Source: C7867-001 sp035533615
GTDB taxonomy: Bacteria > Patescibacteriota > Minisyncoccia > Phycocordibacterales > Phycocordibacteraceae
Direction of reading: 5' to 3'
DNA: 35,511 nt
Assembly (NCBI GenBank): GCA_035533615.1
Contig: DATLTM010000028.1
Location: forward strand, 1-35,511
Each line of letters opens with the position of its first letter. Within the stretch, counting starts at the first letter, position 1. The notes below the pieces were generated by a model. That model was not told the DNA's origin, ran no database searches, and was given only the letters and a program-made list of their open reading frames with translations. The position numbers were made by a program, and so were the translations under genes. Below, in pieces: positions 1-7,867 of the stretch.

Positions 1-1006
1 TACTCTCCGAAGAAGTAAGTGCAACTACTGCAGAAAGATAACGATGATTAAACGAAAGATCAAGAGCACTCCCAGATATACGAGCAGGGATCGTCTCTGA
101 AGATTCTCCTATATCCGTATTCCTCGCAAAGAATGAGAGAAGATTTTTCTTAGGATCAAAACTGATTCGTATTTTTTGAAACGTATCAGAAAAAATAATC
201 GTTCGTTTAAGTGCTGATTCAAAATCATTTCGTAATACGATCGCCTCTATAATTGATTCTTTTGGTATTATTTGTCTATAGTCTGGATAGGTAGCATTTG
301 TAAGCCGTGAGACAATCATCCCTATTGTACTCACAAATGCACATTGGTGTTCATCGAACGAAATAATAATATCGTCATTGGGGAGCGCTTGTGCTATATC
401 GAGAGCGTTTTTTGCTGGAATGAGAAATTTTCCCTGTGTTCCTTTGTTTGAGAGGGGTATTTTTTTCTCTGCGAGACGAAATGAGTCGGTTGCAACTGCC
501 GTCAACACACCTCCTTCTGTGGAAAGATAAATACTTGAGAGTTCTGGTCGAACAGTTGAGGACGATGCACATGATGCTATGGAGGTAAAAAGATTTTTAA
601 GAAGGATGCCGGGAAGGATTATTCTGTTTTTGGGGTTTTCCGGAAATGGAATGGATGGAAAATCGTCGTAGGCGACTGTTTTTATAGAACTCTTACCTGT
701 GCCACTAGTGATAAAAATGATATCCCCAGTATGTTCGAGTGTTATTTTCCCTTCATTAGTAAGTGAATTTGCAATTTGTTGAAGTACTACTGCTGGAATT
801 GCAACAACTCCTTTTTCATTGCATTCTCCTTCAATTTTCATATCAATACCAGTCTCGAGATTTGTTGCACGCATTTTAATACCGTCGTCTCCAGCGATGA
901 TTAGGATTGAGGAAAGAATTGGGAGTGTTGTATTTTTCCGTTCGGAAAATCGAGAGACGATATTAACAGCATCAGAGAATTTCCTTTTTTCTATTGAAAT
1001 ATTCAT
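1..1006 (-). CDS. dnaN: DNA polymerase III beta subunit (sliding clamp), 3' end cut by window
   Basis: The clamp encircles DNA and tethers the replicative polymerase. Translating the minus strand from ATG at 1006 gives 335 uninterrupted codons that leave the window at base 1, so the C-terminal part (roughly 30-40 residues by family length) is missing. The N-terminus MNISIEKRKFSDAVNIV, then SRFSERKNTTLPILSSI and a later GVLTAVATDSFRLAEKK, match clamp domain signatures (TTLPILSNI and the TDxxRL motif). It lies on the same strand as dnaA, 111 bp downstream, in the classical dnaA-dnaN order. There is no Shine-Dalgarno before the ATG. Identification is secure; only the 3' end is unseen. Confidence 0.95.
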   Translation of the reverse strand, partial: MNISIEKRKFSDAVNIVSRFSERKNTTLPILSSILIIAGDDGIKMRATNLETGIDMKIEGECNEKGVVAIPAVVLQQIANSLTNEGKITLEHTGDIIFITSGTGKSSIKTVAYDDFPSIPFPENPKNRIILPGILLKNLFTSIASCASSSTVRPELSSIYLSTEGGVLTAVATDSFRLAEKKIPLSNKGTQGKFLIPAKNALDIAQALPNDDIIISFDEHQCAFVSTIGMIVSRLTNATYPDYRQIIPKESIIEAIVLRNDFESALKRTIIFSDTFQKIRISFDPKKNLLSFFARNTDIGESSETIPARISGSALDLSFNHRYLSAVVALTSSES

Positions 1007-1117
1007 ATGAACTCTATTAGAGTAGTTGATAATGTGGATAGGTAAAAATTGGTAGGAAATATCTATATATTTTTACTAATTTTTCACGCATAACCTGTTG
1101 ATAAAAAGTGTATGTAG
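1007..1117. other. Candidate oriC: AT-rich dnaA-dnaN spacer with DnaA-box-like 9-mers
   Basis: This 111-bp spacer is very AT-rich (for example around 1060-1082) and holds near-consensus DnaA boxes. TGTGGATAG at 1033-1041 is one mismatch from TGTGGATAA. AGTTGATAA at 1024-1032 abuts it directly in the same orientation, and TGTTGATAA is at 1096-1104. A further one-mismatch box, GTATCCACA, lies at 1164-1172 inside the 3' end of dnaA. Clustered boxes plus an AT-rich stretch beside dnaA is the usual bacterial origin layout. No perfect box is present, and no skew calculation was possible here. Confidence 0.45.
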
Positions 1118-2470
1118 TCATACAAGTAGGGTACGAATATTTTGTATCTCCTTTGCTAACTCTGTATCCACAACTACTTCACGTTTTATTTTCTCGCATG
1201 AATGGATGACTGTCGTATGATCACGACCACCAAGTTTTGTTCCAATTGTTGGGTAAGAGATACTAAAATCCTCTCGGAGGATGTACATAATAACCTGACG
1301 CGGACGCACCACCTCCCTCCTTCTTGTTTTTTCATAAATACTCTCCTCATCGATACCGTAAAAAGAAGCTACTTTATCAACAACATTCTTTACGGAAATA
1401 TTTTTTTGCGGTCTGGTAAATGAACGGAGGGATTGACGCACCTCGATAATATCAGGAGCAAACCCCTTTACTTGTGCATGACAAATAATATTATTCACCA
1501 TCCCCTCCAATTCGCGTATAGATCCGCTCATTGTGGTTGCGACATACTCTATAACATCATCGGAAAGCATAATTCCATGCATTGCGGCCTTTTTTTTCAC
1601 AATTGCCATACGCGACTCCGGATCCGGCTCGCCGATATCAATAGTCATACCGCTCGCTAAACGCCCCTTAAGGCGTTCGGCGATATCAGGGATAGCCACT
1701 GGGGCCCGATCGGAGGAAAAAACAATCTGTTTATTCGTATCATGAAGAGTATTGAATAAATGAAAAAGTTCCTCCTCCGTTTTTAATTTTTTCGAAAGAA
1801 ACTGGACATCATCCATAATAAGAAGATCATACTGGCGATATTTGTCTTTAAAACGATTTGCCGTTCCCGCTTGAACAGAATCGGTATAATCAATAGTGAA
1901 CTTTTCAGAAGTGAGATAAAACACCTTTCGCCCCGGGTACTGCTTCTTGAATTGGTTGCCAATTGCTTGGATAAGATGTGTTTTTCCCCTGCCGGTATCG
2001 CCGTAAATAAAAAGAGGATTATAGGTAATGCCGGGACGATTAAGAACTGCCTGTGCCGCCGCGTACGCAAGAGTATTAAATGAACCGATAACGAACGAAT
2101 CAAAAGTATAGCGGGGATTCAAATTATCACTCTTGTTGATGTAAAACTCATCAAGTGGAAGTTCAAGAGAACCTCGGCCTGATTTTATTTCTTTCTGTAC
2201 TTTGCGGCGTTCATCTTTCACAATAAGATACTCAATATTTCGAAACTCATACGAAATATCGCGAACAATTTTCAAGAGGAGCGTATGGAATTTCTTCAGG
2301 TACCAGTCTTTAAAAAATTGACTCGGAACCCCAACATACAAAACACCATCCTCACCAATTTTCACGATAAAGCTGTTGCGGAACCATGTGTTGAAGTTTG
2401 CGGGTGATATAGAGAGTTCAACCTGGGTCAATACGTACTCCCATAACTCTCGAGGATTCCTTTTATCCAT
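1118..2470 (-). CDS. dnaA: Chromosomal replication initiator protein DnaA
   Basis: DnaA is the AAA+ initiator that binds DnaA boxes and opens oriC. The 450-aa product has a normal length and all domains. It has an N-terminal helicase-interaction domain (WEYVLTQVELSISPANFNTW), then Walker A GDTGRGKTHL near residue 157, Walker B LLIMDDVQFLS, and the C-terminal helix-turn-helix with the DnaA signature GGRDHTTVIH. The Walker A carries DTGR where most DnaA proteins have NVGL or GVGL, a mild deviation. The ATG at 2470 has no Shine-Dalgarno, but a TATACT -10 element lies 10 nt upstream. It is divergent from rpmH and upstream of dnaN, the conserved origin arrangement. Confidence 0.98.
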   Translation of the reverse strand: MDKRNPRELWEYVLTQVELSISPANFNTWFRNSFIVKIGEDGVLYVGVPSQFFKDWYLKKFHTLLLKIVRDISYEFRNIEYLIVKDERRKVQKEIKSGRGSLELPLDEFYINKSDNLNPRYTFDSFVIGSFNTLAYAAAQAVLNRPGITYNPLFIYGDTGRGKTHLIQAIGNQFKKQYPGRKVFYLTSEKFTIDYTDSVQAGTANRFKDKYRQYDLLIMDDVQFLSKKLKTEEELFHLFNTLHDTNKQIVFSSDRAPVAIPDIAERLKGRLASGMTIDIGEPDPESRMAIVKKKAAMHGIMLSDDVIEYVATTMSGSIRELEGMVNNIICHAQVKGFAPDIIEVRQSLRSFTRPQKNISVKNVVDKVASFYGIDEESIYEKTRRREVVRPRQVIMYILREDFSISYPTIGTKLGGRDHTTVIHSCEKIKREVVVDTELAKEIQNIRTLLV

Positions 2471-2480
2471 AGTATTCTGG

Positions 2481-2486
2481 AGTATA
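2481..2486 (-). promoter_or_regulatory. -10 element of dnaA promoter
   Basis: On the minus strand TATACT ends 10 nt before the dnaA ATG. A transcript starting 6-7 nt downstream would have a leader of only about 3 nt. No good -35 box is visible at 16-18 nt spacing. Confidence 0.5.
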
Positions 2487-2567
2487 CGCTTTTACTGAGA
2501 ACAAGGCACTAGTGGTGTTTCGGGGAGAACCTGTTAGTATCGTGTGTATAACATAATTCCACCACAT

Positions 2568-2708
2568 ATGTCGAAAAGAACCTATCAACCGAAGAAACGT
2601 AAGAGGGCAAAGACCCACGGATTTCTTTCACGCAGTAAGACGGCTGCTGGCCGCAAAATCGTACGCCGCCGCCGCAGAATAGGCCGCAAAAGCCTTACTG
2701 TTGCGTAA
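2568..2708 (+). CDS. rpmH: 50S ribosomal protein bL34
   Basis: This is the 46-residue basic protein of the large ribosomal subunit, starting MSKRTYQPKKRKRAKTHGFL, followed by SRSKTAAGRKIV and an Arg-rich tail. It matches the bL34 signature KRTxQPxxxKRxxxHGFLxRMxTxxGRxV. The ATG at 2568 begins right after an AT-rich stretch with no Shine-Dalgarno. It is the first gene of rpmH-rnpA-yidC and is divergent from dnaA, as in most bacteria. The stop at 2706-2708 is 6 nt before the rnpA start. Confidence 0.97.
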   Translation: MSKRTYQPKKRKRAKTHGFLSRSKTAAGRKIVRRRRRIGRKSLTVA

Positions 2709-2714
2709 TGTACT

Positions 2715-3026
2715 GTGTTTCCGCGCCGAGAACGGCTTCCCCGAGCGATGTTCCCCGCCGTCATCAAGGCCGGTCGGCGGCTCTCCTCCCCCCATTTCAC
2801 TGCTGTCGTTTCTGAAGAGGCGAAAGGATATGCTGTCGTCGTTTCAAAGAAGGTCGCCCGCCTTTCTGTTACCCGGCATCGTGTAAAACGAAAGCTGTTT
2901 GTAGCATTGCGGACCCTAAAATTTCCCTACGCACTCATTCTTTTTCCGAAGGCCTCAGCGTGTTCAATGGATTATTGGAGTATTAAAATAGAGCTCGCCG
3001 AACTTCTTTCTAAAATCCACCAATAA
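2715..3026 (+). CDS. rnpA: Ribonuclease P protein component
   Basis: RnpA is the protein cofactor of RNase P, which trims the 5' leader of precursor tRNAs. The 103-aa product begins at GTG 2715, since the in-frame TAA of rpmH at 2706 rules out an earlier start. An internal ATG (residue 12, 2748) is an alternative. FPRRERLPR and KAGRRLSSPHF match the N-terminal region. GYAVVVSKKVARLSVTRHRVKR matches the RNA-binding RNR-type motif, with His where Asn is usual. It sits between rpmH and yidC in the standard operon. Confidence 0.93.
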   Translation: MFPRRERLPRAMFPAVIKAGRRLSSPHFTAVVSEEAKGYAVVVSKKVARLSVTRHRVKRKLFVALRTLKFPYALILFPKASACSMDYWSIKIELAELLSKIHQ

Positions 3027-3040
3027 CGTACAATATATCC

Positions 3041-3787
3041 GTGATATCATCATTCTTTCACGCCGTTTTCTATAATCCAATCTATAACGCGCTCATCGCG
3101 CTCATCGCGCTTGTGCCAGGCGGAGATGTTGGCATTGCCGTCATTCTTCTCACAATTTGTATCCGACTCATATTACTCCCCTTCTCTCTTTCGGCAGCGC
3201 GCACTCAGCGCGCGATGAAACTACTGGCGCCGAAAATAAAAGATTTGAAAGAAAAACACAAAGGTGACAAGGAAAAAGAGGCTATTGAGACGCTCGCACT
3301 CTACCGCGATGCTGAAGTGAATCCGTTTGCGAGCATTCTCACTGTCTTTATTCAGATTCCCGTCCTCCTCGCTCTCTATTGGGTCTTTCGGTATGAACCG
3401 TTTACCATACTGGACACCGCTCGGCTCTACGCGTTTACTCCAACGCCCCACATAGTATCGCTTGAGTTCCTCGGCCGTATCTCGATTGAGGGTAAGAGCA
3501 TTACTCTCGCAGTACTCGCGGGACTTACCCAATTCTTCCAGGCGCACCTCGCGCTCTCAGGAACGATGAAGCCATCGGGGACTCCGGGTATGCAGGGGGA
3601 TTTGCAAAAAATGATCGGTATGCAGTTGAAATATATCTTCCCTTTTCTGATTGCAACTATTTCATACACGACCTCCGGTGCAGTTGCACTCTACTTCATC
3701 ACGACGAACCTTGCTGGTGCACTTCAGGAATGGCACGTGCGTCGTACTCTCGCCGCGGATACGCTAGAGCGAATAGCTCCAGAGTGA
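3041..3787 (+). CDS. yidC: YidC/Oxa1 family membrane protein insertase
   Basis: YidC inserts and folds inner-membrane proteins with or without SecYEG. The 248-aa product is the short form, lacking the large periplasmic P1 domain of proteobacterial YidC. The GTG start at 3041 follows rnpA by 14 nt. Hydrophobic segments include residues 1-25, VGIAVILLTICIRLILLPFS (with the conserved Arg that forms the hydrophilic groove), SILTVFIQIPVLLALYWVF near 100-118, and two C-terminal helices ending around residue 230. The basic cytoplasmic loop KIKDLKEKHKGDKEKEA is typical. Its last 24 bases overlap the convergent gene on the other strand. Confidence 0.95.
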   Translation: MISSFFHAVFYNPIYNALIALIALVPGGDVGIAVILLTICIRLILLPFSLSAARTQRAMKLLAPKIKDLKEKHKGDKEKEAIETLALYRDAEVNPFASILTVFIQIPVLLALYWVFRYEPFTILDTARLYAFTPTPHIVSLEFLGRISIEGKSITLAVLAGLTQFFQAHLALSGTMKPSGTPGMQGDLQKMIGMQLKYIFPFLIATISYTTSGAVALYFITTNLAGALQEWHVRRTLAADTLERIAPE

Positions 3788-4978
3788 ACCGTCGTTCTTG
3801 TTTATGAAAGTGAGAATCGTCATCGCTGGGTCAACCGCAAGAGACTCAACATCAAGAGAACCACTGTTTGCCGAGGAGAAATCAAGTACGAGCTGGGCAT
3901 ACCGGCCGGCCACATCTATCTTCCATATCCGGTCGGAGAAAGAGAGTGTTCCCTGATACCAATCGTCGGGATAAGTTGCCGCCGTGGAATTCGTCGGGAT
4001 GCCGCAATAAAGTGCCGACTCGTCTTCCGTCCACACGCATTTATCCGCGATGGTTGCGACCGGGAGAGGGAGTTCTTGTCCAGTCGTCGTATTTATCAAT
4101 TCCATCTGCATAGCGGCGTTCAGTGTATAACTCACCAACAACCATTTTCCAGATGGGCTTGCGAGAGCGACGAGGCCATTGAGCGGTCCGGCAATGTGAG
4201 AGAAACGGCCTGTTCCGCTTACAAGAAACGCGTCACCTGGAAGCGTTGCCGTCGGCTTGGTGAACGCAAGATATTGATTCTTTCCAGCGAAGGAGACGCG
4301 CAGCGCAGAGAGGGGCGTCGTAAAGACCGTCGTCGCGTGCGTACCATCTATGTGTTCAAGTGATGCAACAGAACCATTCACGCCGGAGGCAAGTGCAAGT
4401 ACACTGGTCGGAGAAACGGCGATATCTGCGAGATCTTGTGGAAGAAAGAAACCGTCGGAACTGCTCGCGGAGAGAGCATAAGTATTTATAGTTGAGAAAT
4501 CAGCTCCCGAGAGATAGCGGACGAAGGCGAGTGAGCCATTCGGGAGCCATGAAGCTGATTCGATGCCGGGAATGGTCTTGTTTGATGTTCGCGTAATGGT
4601 CTTATCATTCGTTAGATATGAATAAACATTACCGCTCTGCTGATCGATATAATTCACGGCAACGTTAGGCGAGGATCTTGTCGTAGCGGCGCTCTGATCG
4701 ACAACCGCCTCGCCCGGCACGACCGGTCCGGTGCTTATCTCTACGAGTCGCGCGGTAACCGCAACCGGCGAAGCCGACGGAGCGAAACTCGGAGAACCGG
4801 AGCCCCCCGAACTCGGTGAGCTTGTCTGCCCTGCGCTCGGCAGATTTGTGTCCCCACTCGGCATCGTGACCGTGACGCTTGGCGTGCTCCTAAAGAAAAT
4901 AAAGTACGCAGCAACGCCAAGCCCGATGATGATGAGTGCAACTATGGTGATGATAAGTGCGCGGCGCATATTATTCAT
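3764..4978 (-). CDS. Membrane-anchored propeller-like protein of the secretion locus
   Basis: I recognise no characterised family. The 404-aa product starts MNNMRRALIITIVALIIIG, giving one N-terminal transmembrane helix (about residues 5-27). A Ser/Gly/Pro-rich linker (about 35-75) and an extracellular domain of roughly 320 residues follow. The domain has repeating beta-rich blocks such as SASWLPNGSLAFVRYL, SGKWLLVSYTL and KCVWTEDESALYCGIP, which look like WD40- or TolB-type propeller blades (inference). The chosen ATG at 4978 overlaps the previous gene's stop as ATGA; a GTG at 5017 would add 13 residues. It is the third gene of a coupled trio with the VirB2-like and Ig-like genes, so it probably acts on the outside of that apparatus. 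Confidence 0.8.
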   Translation of the reverse strand: MNNMRRALIITIVALIIIGLGVAAYFIFFRSTPSVTVTMPSGDTNLPSAGQTSSPSSGGSGSPSFAPSASPVAVTARLVEISTGPVVPGEAVVDQSAATTRSSPNVAVNYIDQQSGNVYSYLTNDKTITRTSNKTIPGIESASWLPNGSLAFVRYLSGADFSTINTYALSASSSDGFFLPQDLADIAVSPTSVLALASGVNGSVASLEHIDGTHATTVFTTPLSALRVSFAGKNQYLAFTKPTATLPGDAFLVSGTGRFSHIAGPLNGLVALASPSGKWLLVSYTLNAAMQMELINTTTGQELPLPVATIADKCVWTEDESALYCGIPTNSTAATYPDDWYQGTLSFSDRIWKIDVAGRYAQLVLDFSSANSGSLDVESLAVDPAMTILTFINKNDGSLWSYSL

Positions 4979-6165
4979 TGGAGGGGTTGGAGTGTGAACT
5001 TGAGAGTGGGTGGGCACGCGTAAAAGAAACTTGTACTTAATCCGGTTGTAGGAACACTAATACCCAATAGGTGAAATTGACTATTTGCAGTGACAGTATC
5101 AGCGGAATTAAAGCAATAGAGTGATTGGTTAGTACACGTTCTTGCCGCGCTTTTAGGCAAGGAAGTAGTATAATTTGGACATGTTGTCTTAGCAGTTTCA
5201 AGACTACCAGTATATACGCAAACATTTCCGCCGTCTCCATTACACCCGCTAATAAATCTGGAAATAGAAGAGCTGGTTTGAGCATCAAATGGTTCCAAAT
5301 TTGGGTTGAAATCAGTTCCGATATTTATAAGGACGTATGAACTGGCAGATGCTTTTTCACAACTCGCCGTTGCTAAAGTACAGCCGCTTGAGTTACTGCT
5401 GGAGCAAGTCGGGCTGGCGTTATCGGCGGTTGAAAAATTACAATTATTCGAAAGCCATGTCGTCGCTGACGCCTTCGCGTCGGGAATTCCAGTAGGAGAG
5501 GAACAAGTAGCGGTCAACAAATAATTCGTTCCAGTCACTGAACATCCAGTCGTAGGATCAATGGCGTATGTCTGAGCCCCCATATTGCTTGTCGAGCCAG
5601 AAGCTGCCGTTCCCGGTGCCGTGTCGAGTTTCGGAAGATCGAGCGAGAGATTCAGGATCGCAGGATTGATAATGGAGAAGACGAGCACTGGCGAGAGGAC
5701 GAGGACGAGACCGAAGATAGCATTGTAAACGCGCTCCTTGCCATCGGTCTTCTTGCTGACCGAATCCTTGGTAGAGATTTCAAGTCCACCCCAGATTATT
5801 TCAATAACAGCAAGTGCCGCTGCCATCCCGATGAGGTATTTGTAAAGATTATTAAAAAAATTCGCGAGTGTTGCCGAATTTACAACTGCAGTAGTACTGG
5901 TGCCGGTGAGTCCGGGGATAGGGGCGAGCGCGGTAAAGCCGGTATTGTTGGCCGACTGAGCTGGCTGGCTGGTAAAACTACTGGTGTTGCTGGAAGATAC
6001 ACACACACCTTGTTCGTAGTCGCAGACTTGATTCGAAGAACAATACGTTCCGCCGTTTGAGGTGTTGCTCGGACAGTACACTCCGCTTGCGGCACTGGCA
6101 TGTGCAGCAGCGCCCATCATCACAAACACTATGAGGAATGCGGTTGAAAGGGGATATTTTTTCAT
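4975..6165 (-). CDS. VirB2/TrbC-like membrane protein with Cys-rich flanking regions
   Basis: The 396-aa product has a signal peptide (MKKYPLSTAFLIVFVMMGAA...AHASA, about 26 residues). A Cys-rich stretch (residues 30-56, CxSN...CSSNQVCDYEQGVC) and a Ser/Thr linker follow. Then comes a two-helix hydrophobic unit (about residues 103-170: YLIGMAAALAVIEIIWGGLE, then NAIFGLVLVLSPVLVFSIIN) with a charged loop SVSKKTDGKERVY. This helix-loop-helix resembles VirB2/TrbC pilins, where a GKER-type loop faces the cytoplasm. About 220 further residues with many Cys follow. That is far longer than a normal VirB2 (about 100-120 aa). Start and stop overlap both neighbours as ATGA, implying translational coupling. 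The VirB2 assignment is inferred from topology and context. Confidence 0.7.
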   Translation of the reverse strand: MKKYPLSTAFLIVFVMMGAAAHASAASGVYCPSNTSNGGTYCSSNQVCDYEQGVCVSSSNTSSFTSQPAQSANNTGFTALAPIPGLTGTSTTAVVNSATLANFFNNLYKYLIGMAAALAVIEIIWGGLEISTKDSVSKKTDGKERVYNAIFGLVLVLSPVLVFSIINPAILNLSLDLPKLDTAPGTAASGSTSNMGAQTYAIDPTTGCSVTGTNYLLTATCSSPTGIPDAKASATTWLSNNCNFSTADNASPTCSSSNSSGCTLATASCEKASASSYVLINIGTDFNPNLEPFDAQTSSSISRFISGCNGDGGNVCVYTGSLETAKTTCPNYTTSLPKSAARTCTNQSLYCFNSADTVTANSQFHLLGISVPTTGLSTSFFYACPPTLKFTLQPLQ

Positions 6166-7151
6166 AAGCCAAAGGCGTTAGTGCTTGTCGTTAAACCGAA
6201 CGAGAGAGAGAGGTTTGCGGTCGCGGTCGTGTAGCTCCCCGCCGAGGCGGTGAGCGAAAGTGTCGCTGTCCCCGCTCCGGAGCCAGTCGGCCGCAGAGTT
6301 ATAACATTTCCCGTTTGTGCCGCACTACCGTCTAGGAACCACTGGAGCGCGGGTGTGGCACTGACCATCGGGAAAGAAAATGGAGCCGCGTAAAGAGTTG
6401 ATTCTACGCTAGTGATGGTGTAGGTACCGGAGAGTGCGTGATCAAAGCGGATGCCGAGGAGGGGGTCGTTCTCATAGATGAGTACCGTCGGGTTCGCCGT
6501 GGAGAATGAGAGGGAGTCGCCACCGACGAGACTGCCATCTTGGCTCATAACGGCGACCGAGACGGTACGTGCGCGATATTGGAGAGGTGAGGCGACCATG
6601 AGCACGTCCTTACCAATACCCGAAGCATCCGCAATCTGCGTCCCGTCAACTGTCCACGCGTAGGAGAGCGCCGCCGGATTGAGCAATGCGCCGCTTGCGT
6701 CCTCCATATTTGCAACTGCAACTACCCGCACGCTTCCCTCGGGTGGAACCGAGGGCTTGCCTGGGTACAGCGGAGGGGCCGAGGCGATTGGTTCGGCGAC
6801 AAGCACAACATCCTCCGGCTGTATCGAGAGCGACTGGCTGTATTTCGTGCCGCCCGAAGATATCGTCGCCGCTATGTGCGTGATGCTTCCAGTTCTGCCG
6901 AGGGTTACCACGATCGGCTGCACCGAACCCTGATAGATATTCTTTCCGTCGCTGGAAACAGATAGCATCGCATTTGAGAGGTCAAGCGAGCTTGAGAGGA
7001 ACGAGAGCGTCGCGGTGCCGTAGGGTGTCGGGTATTGAGGCGATGCCGAGAGTGTGAAGGGGGCGTTGTTTCCAAGACCGCCGAGAGACTGTGCGAGTGC
7101 CGCTCCAGGTATCAGAAGAGAAAAAGCGATGATGACAAAGAGAGAACGCAT
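6162..7151 (-). CDS. Secreted Ig/PKD-like protein of the secretion locus
   Basis: The 329-aa product begins MRSLFVIIAFSLLIPGAALAQ, a clear Sec signal peptide with cleavage likely after ALA. The mature part has no membrane helix. It is rich in Ser, Thr, Val and Gly with beta-sandwich-like stretches: FTLSASPQYPTPYGTATLSF, LSYAWTVDGTQIA (a PKD-type 'W.vdG' strand pattern), and ALQWFLDGSAAQTG. I infer tandem Ig-like or PKD domains. It is the first gene of a second transcription unit, with TATACT six nt before the ATG, and its stop overlaps the next gene as ATGA. The function is unknown; it may be a surface or periplasm-like scaffold for the VirB2-like protein. Confidence 0.75.
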   Translation of the reverse strand: MRSLFVIIAFSLLIPGAALAQSLGGLGNNAPFTLSASPQYPTPYGTATLSFLSSSLDLSNAMLSVSSDGKNIYQGSVQPIVVTLGRTGSITHIAATISSGGTKYSQSLSIQPEDVVLVAEPIASAPPLYPGKPSVPPEGSVRVVAVANMEDASGALLNPAALSYAWTVDGTQIADASGIGKDVLMVASPLQYRARTVSVAVMSQDGSLVGGDSLSFSTANPTVLIYENDPLLGIRFDHALSGTYTITSVESTLYAAPFSFPMVSATPALQWFLDGSAAQTGNVITLRPTGSGAGTATLSLTASAGSYTTATANLSLSFGLTTSTNAFGL

Positions 7152-7157
7152 GCTTCT

Positions 7158-7163
7158 AGTATA
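7158..7163 (-). promoter_or_regulatory. -10 element for the Ig-like/VirB2-like/propeller trio
   Basis: Minus-strand TATACT is separated from the ATG at 7151 by the six bases AGAAGC. This splits the locus into two transcription units and predicts a leaderless mRNA. No Shine-Dalgarno is present. Confidence 0.55.
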
Positions 7164-7180
7164 TATCCTGTGCCAGGCGG

Positions 7181-7867
7181 CTATGCTGCTTTATTCATCT
7201 CTTGGGTATACTGGGTATCGTTTGCGGCTTCGGCGTATACTGCGTCATTTGTTGCCTCCTGATTTGCTTGCGCAACTTGGGCAGTCTGAAGTTGCATAAG
7301 CTGTGCGGCGTTCTGATTCCGTTCTTGCAATTGTGCATTGGCGGTTTCTTTTTTCCACCTCTCGTGAGCCGCTTTCTCGATTTTTATCTGTCTTTTGTAC
7401 AGCATCCGGAGGACGAAAAAAAAGGACGGGAACGTACCTATAAATGGGATTACACTTATTCCCAAACTTCCCGTAAGCCAGAGCCAGCTACTTTTGTTTA
7501 TCTTGAACATACGGGCATTTGTGCGGACAAGAAAAAAACCAAGGATAAGAAAGGCGGCGAGCCCCACCACGTCCGCCATTATGACTCCGAACGTTGTGGT
7601 GAACTCGGAAACGGCCGTTCCCGCTGCAATGGCAGTCGCAGAACAGATCACCCCTGCGGTTTTTGTCTCCAACAATCCGACGGTTATGGTCGTGAGAACC
7701 CCGTTGATCTTCACCGTACAATAAATGGCGGCTAGTGCCGGCCCAAAAAACCAAAAGAATTCAAAGAAGGCGCGTATGGCGTCACAAACGGCTGCGGCAA
7801 CCAGAATCGGCGAGGCCTTCGGCCAAGTCATCACGGGCGGCTCCGGACTATTTTTGTTCTGCGGCAT
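7181..7867 (-). CDS. Polytopic membrane protein following virB4
   Basis: The product is 228 aa from ATG 7867, which overlaps the virB4 stop by 20 nt. An alternative ATG at 7831 (216 aa) has GGAG nine nt upstream and lies just past the virB4 stop; either may be used. There are four or so hydrophobic segments: FFEFFWFFGPALAAIYC, a stretch ending IAAGTAV, VIMADVVGLAAFLILGFFLV, and WLWLTGSLGISVIPFIGTFP. The C-terminus is a charged, Gln-rich, coiled-coil-like tail (from RQIKIEKAAHERWKKE to the end). I have seen this arrangement in Patescibacteria but know no assigned function. Its place after virB4 suggests an inner-membrane component, possibly filling the VirB6 role (inference). Confidence 0.75.
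   Translation of the reverse strand: MPQNKNSPEPPVMTWPKASPILVAAAVCDAIRAFFEFFWFFGPALAAIYCTVKINGVLTTITVGLLETKTAGVICSATAIAAGTAVSEFTTTFGVIMADVVGLAAFLILGFFLVRTNARMFKINKSSWLWLTGSLGISVIPFIGTFPSFFFVLRMLYKRQIKIEKAAHERWKKETANAQLQERNQNAAQLMQLQTAQVAQANQEATNDAVYAEAANDTQYTQEMNKAA

Noticed and set aside
7202..7735. 177-codon plus-strand frame opposite the membrane protein after virB4
   Set aside because: The minus-strand frame has clear membrane helices and operon context; the plus-strand product has no consistent features.
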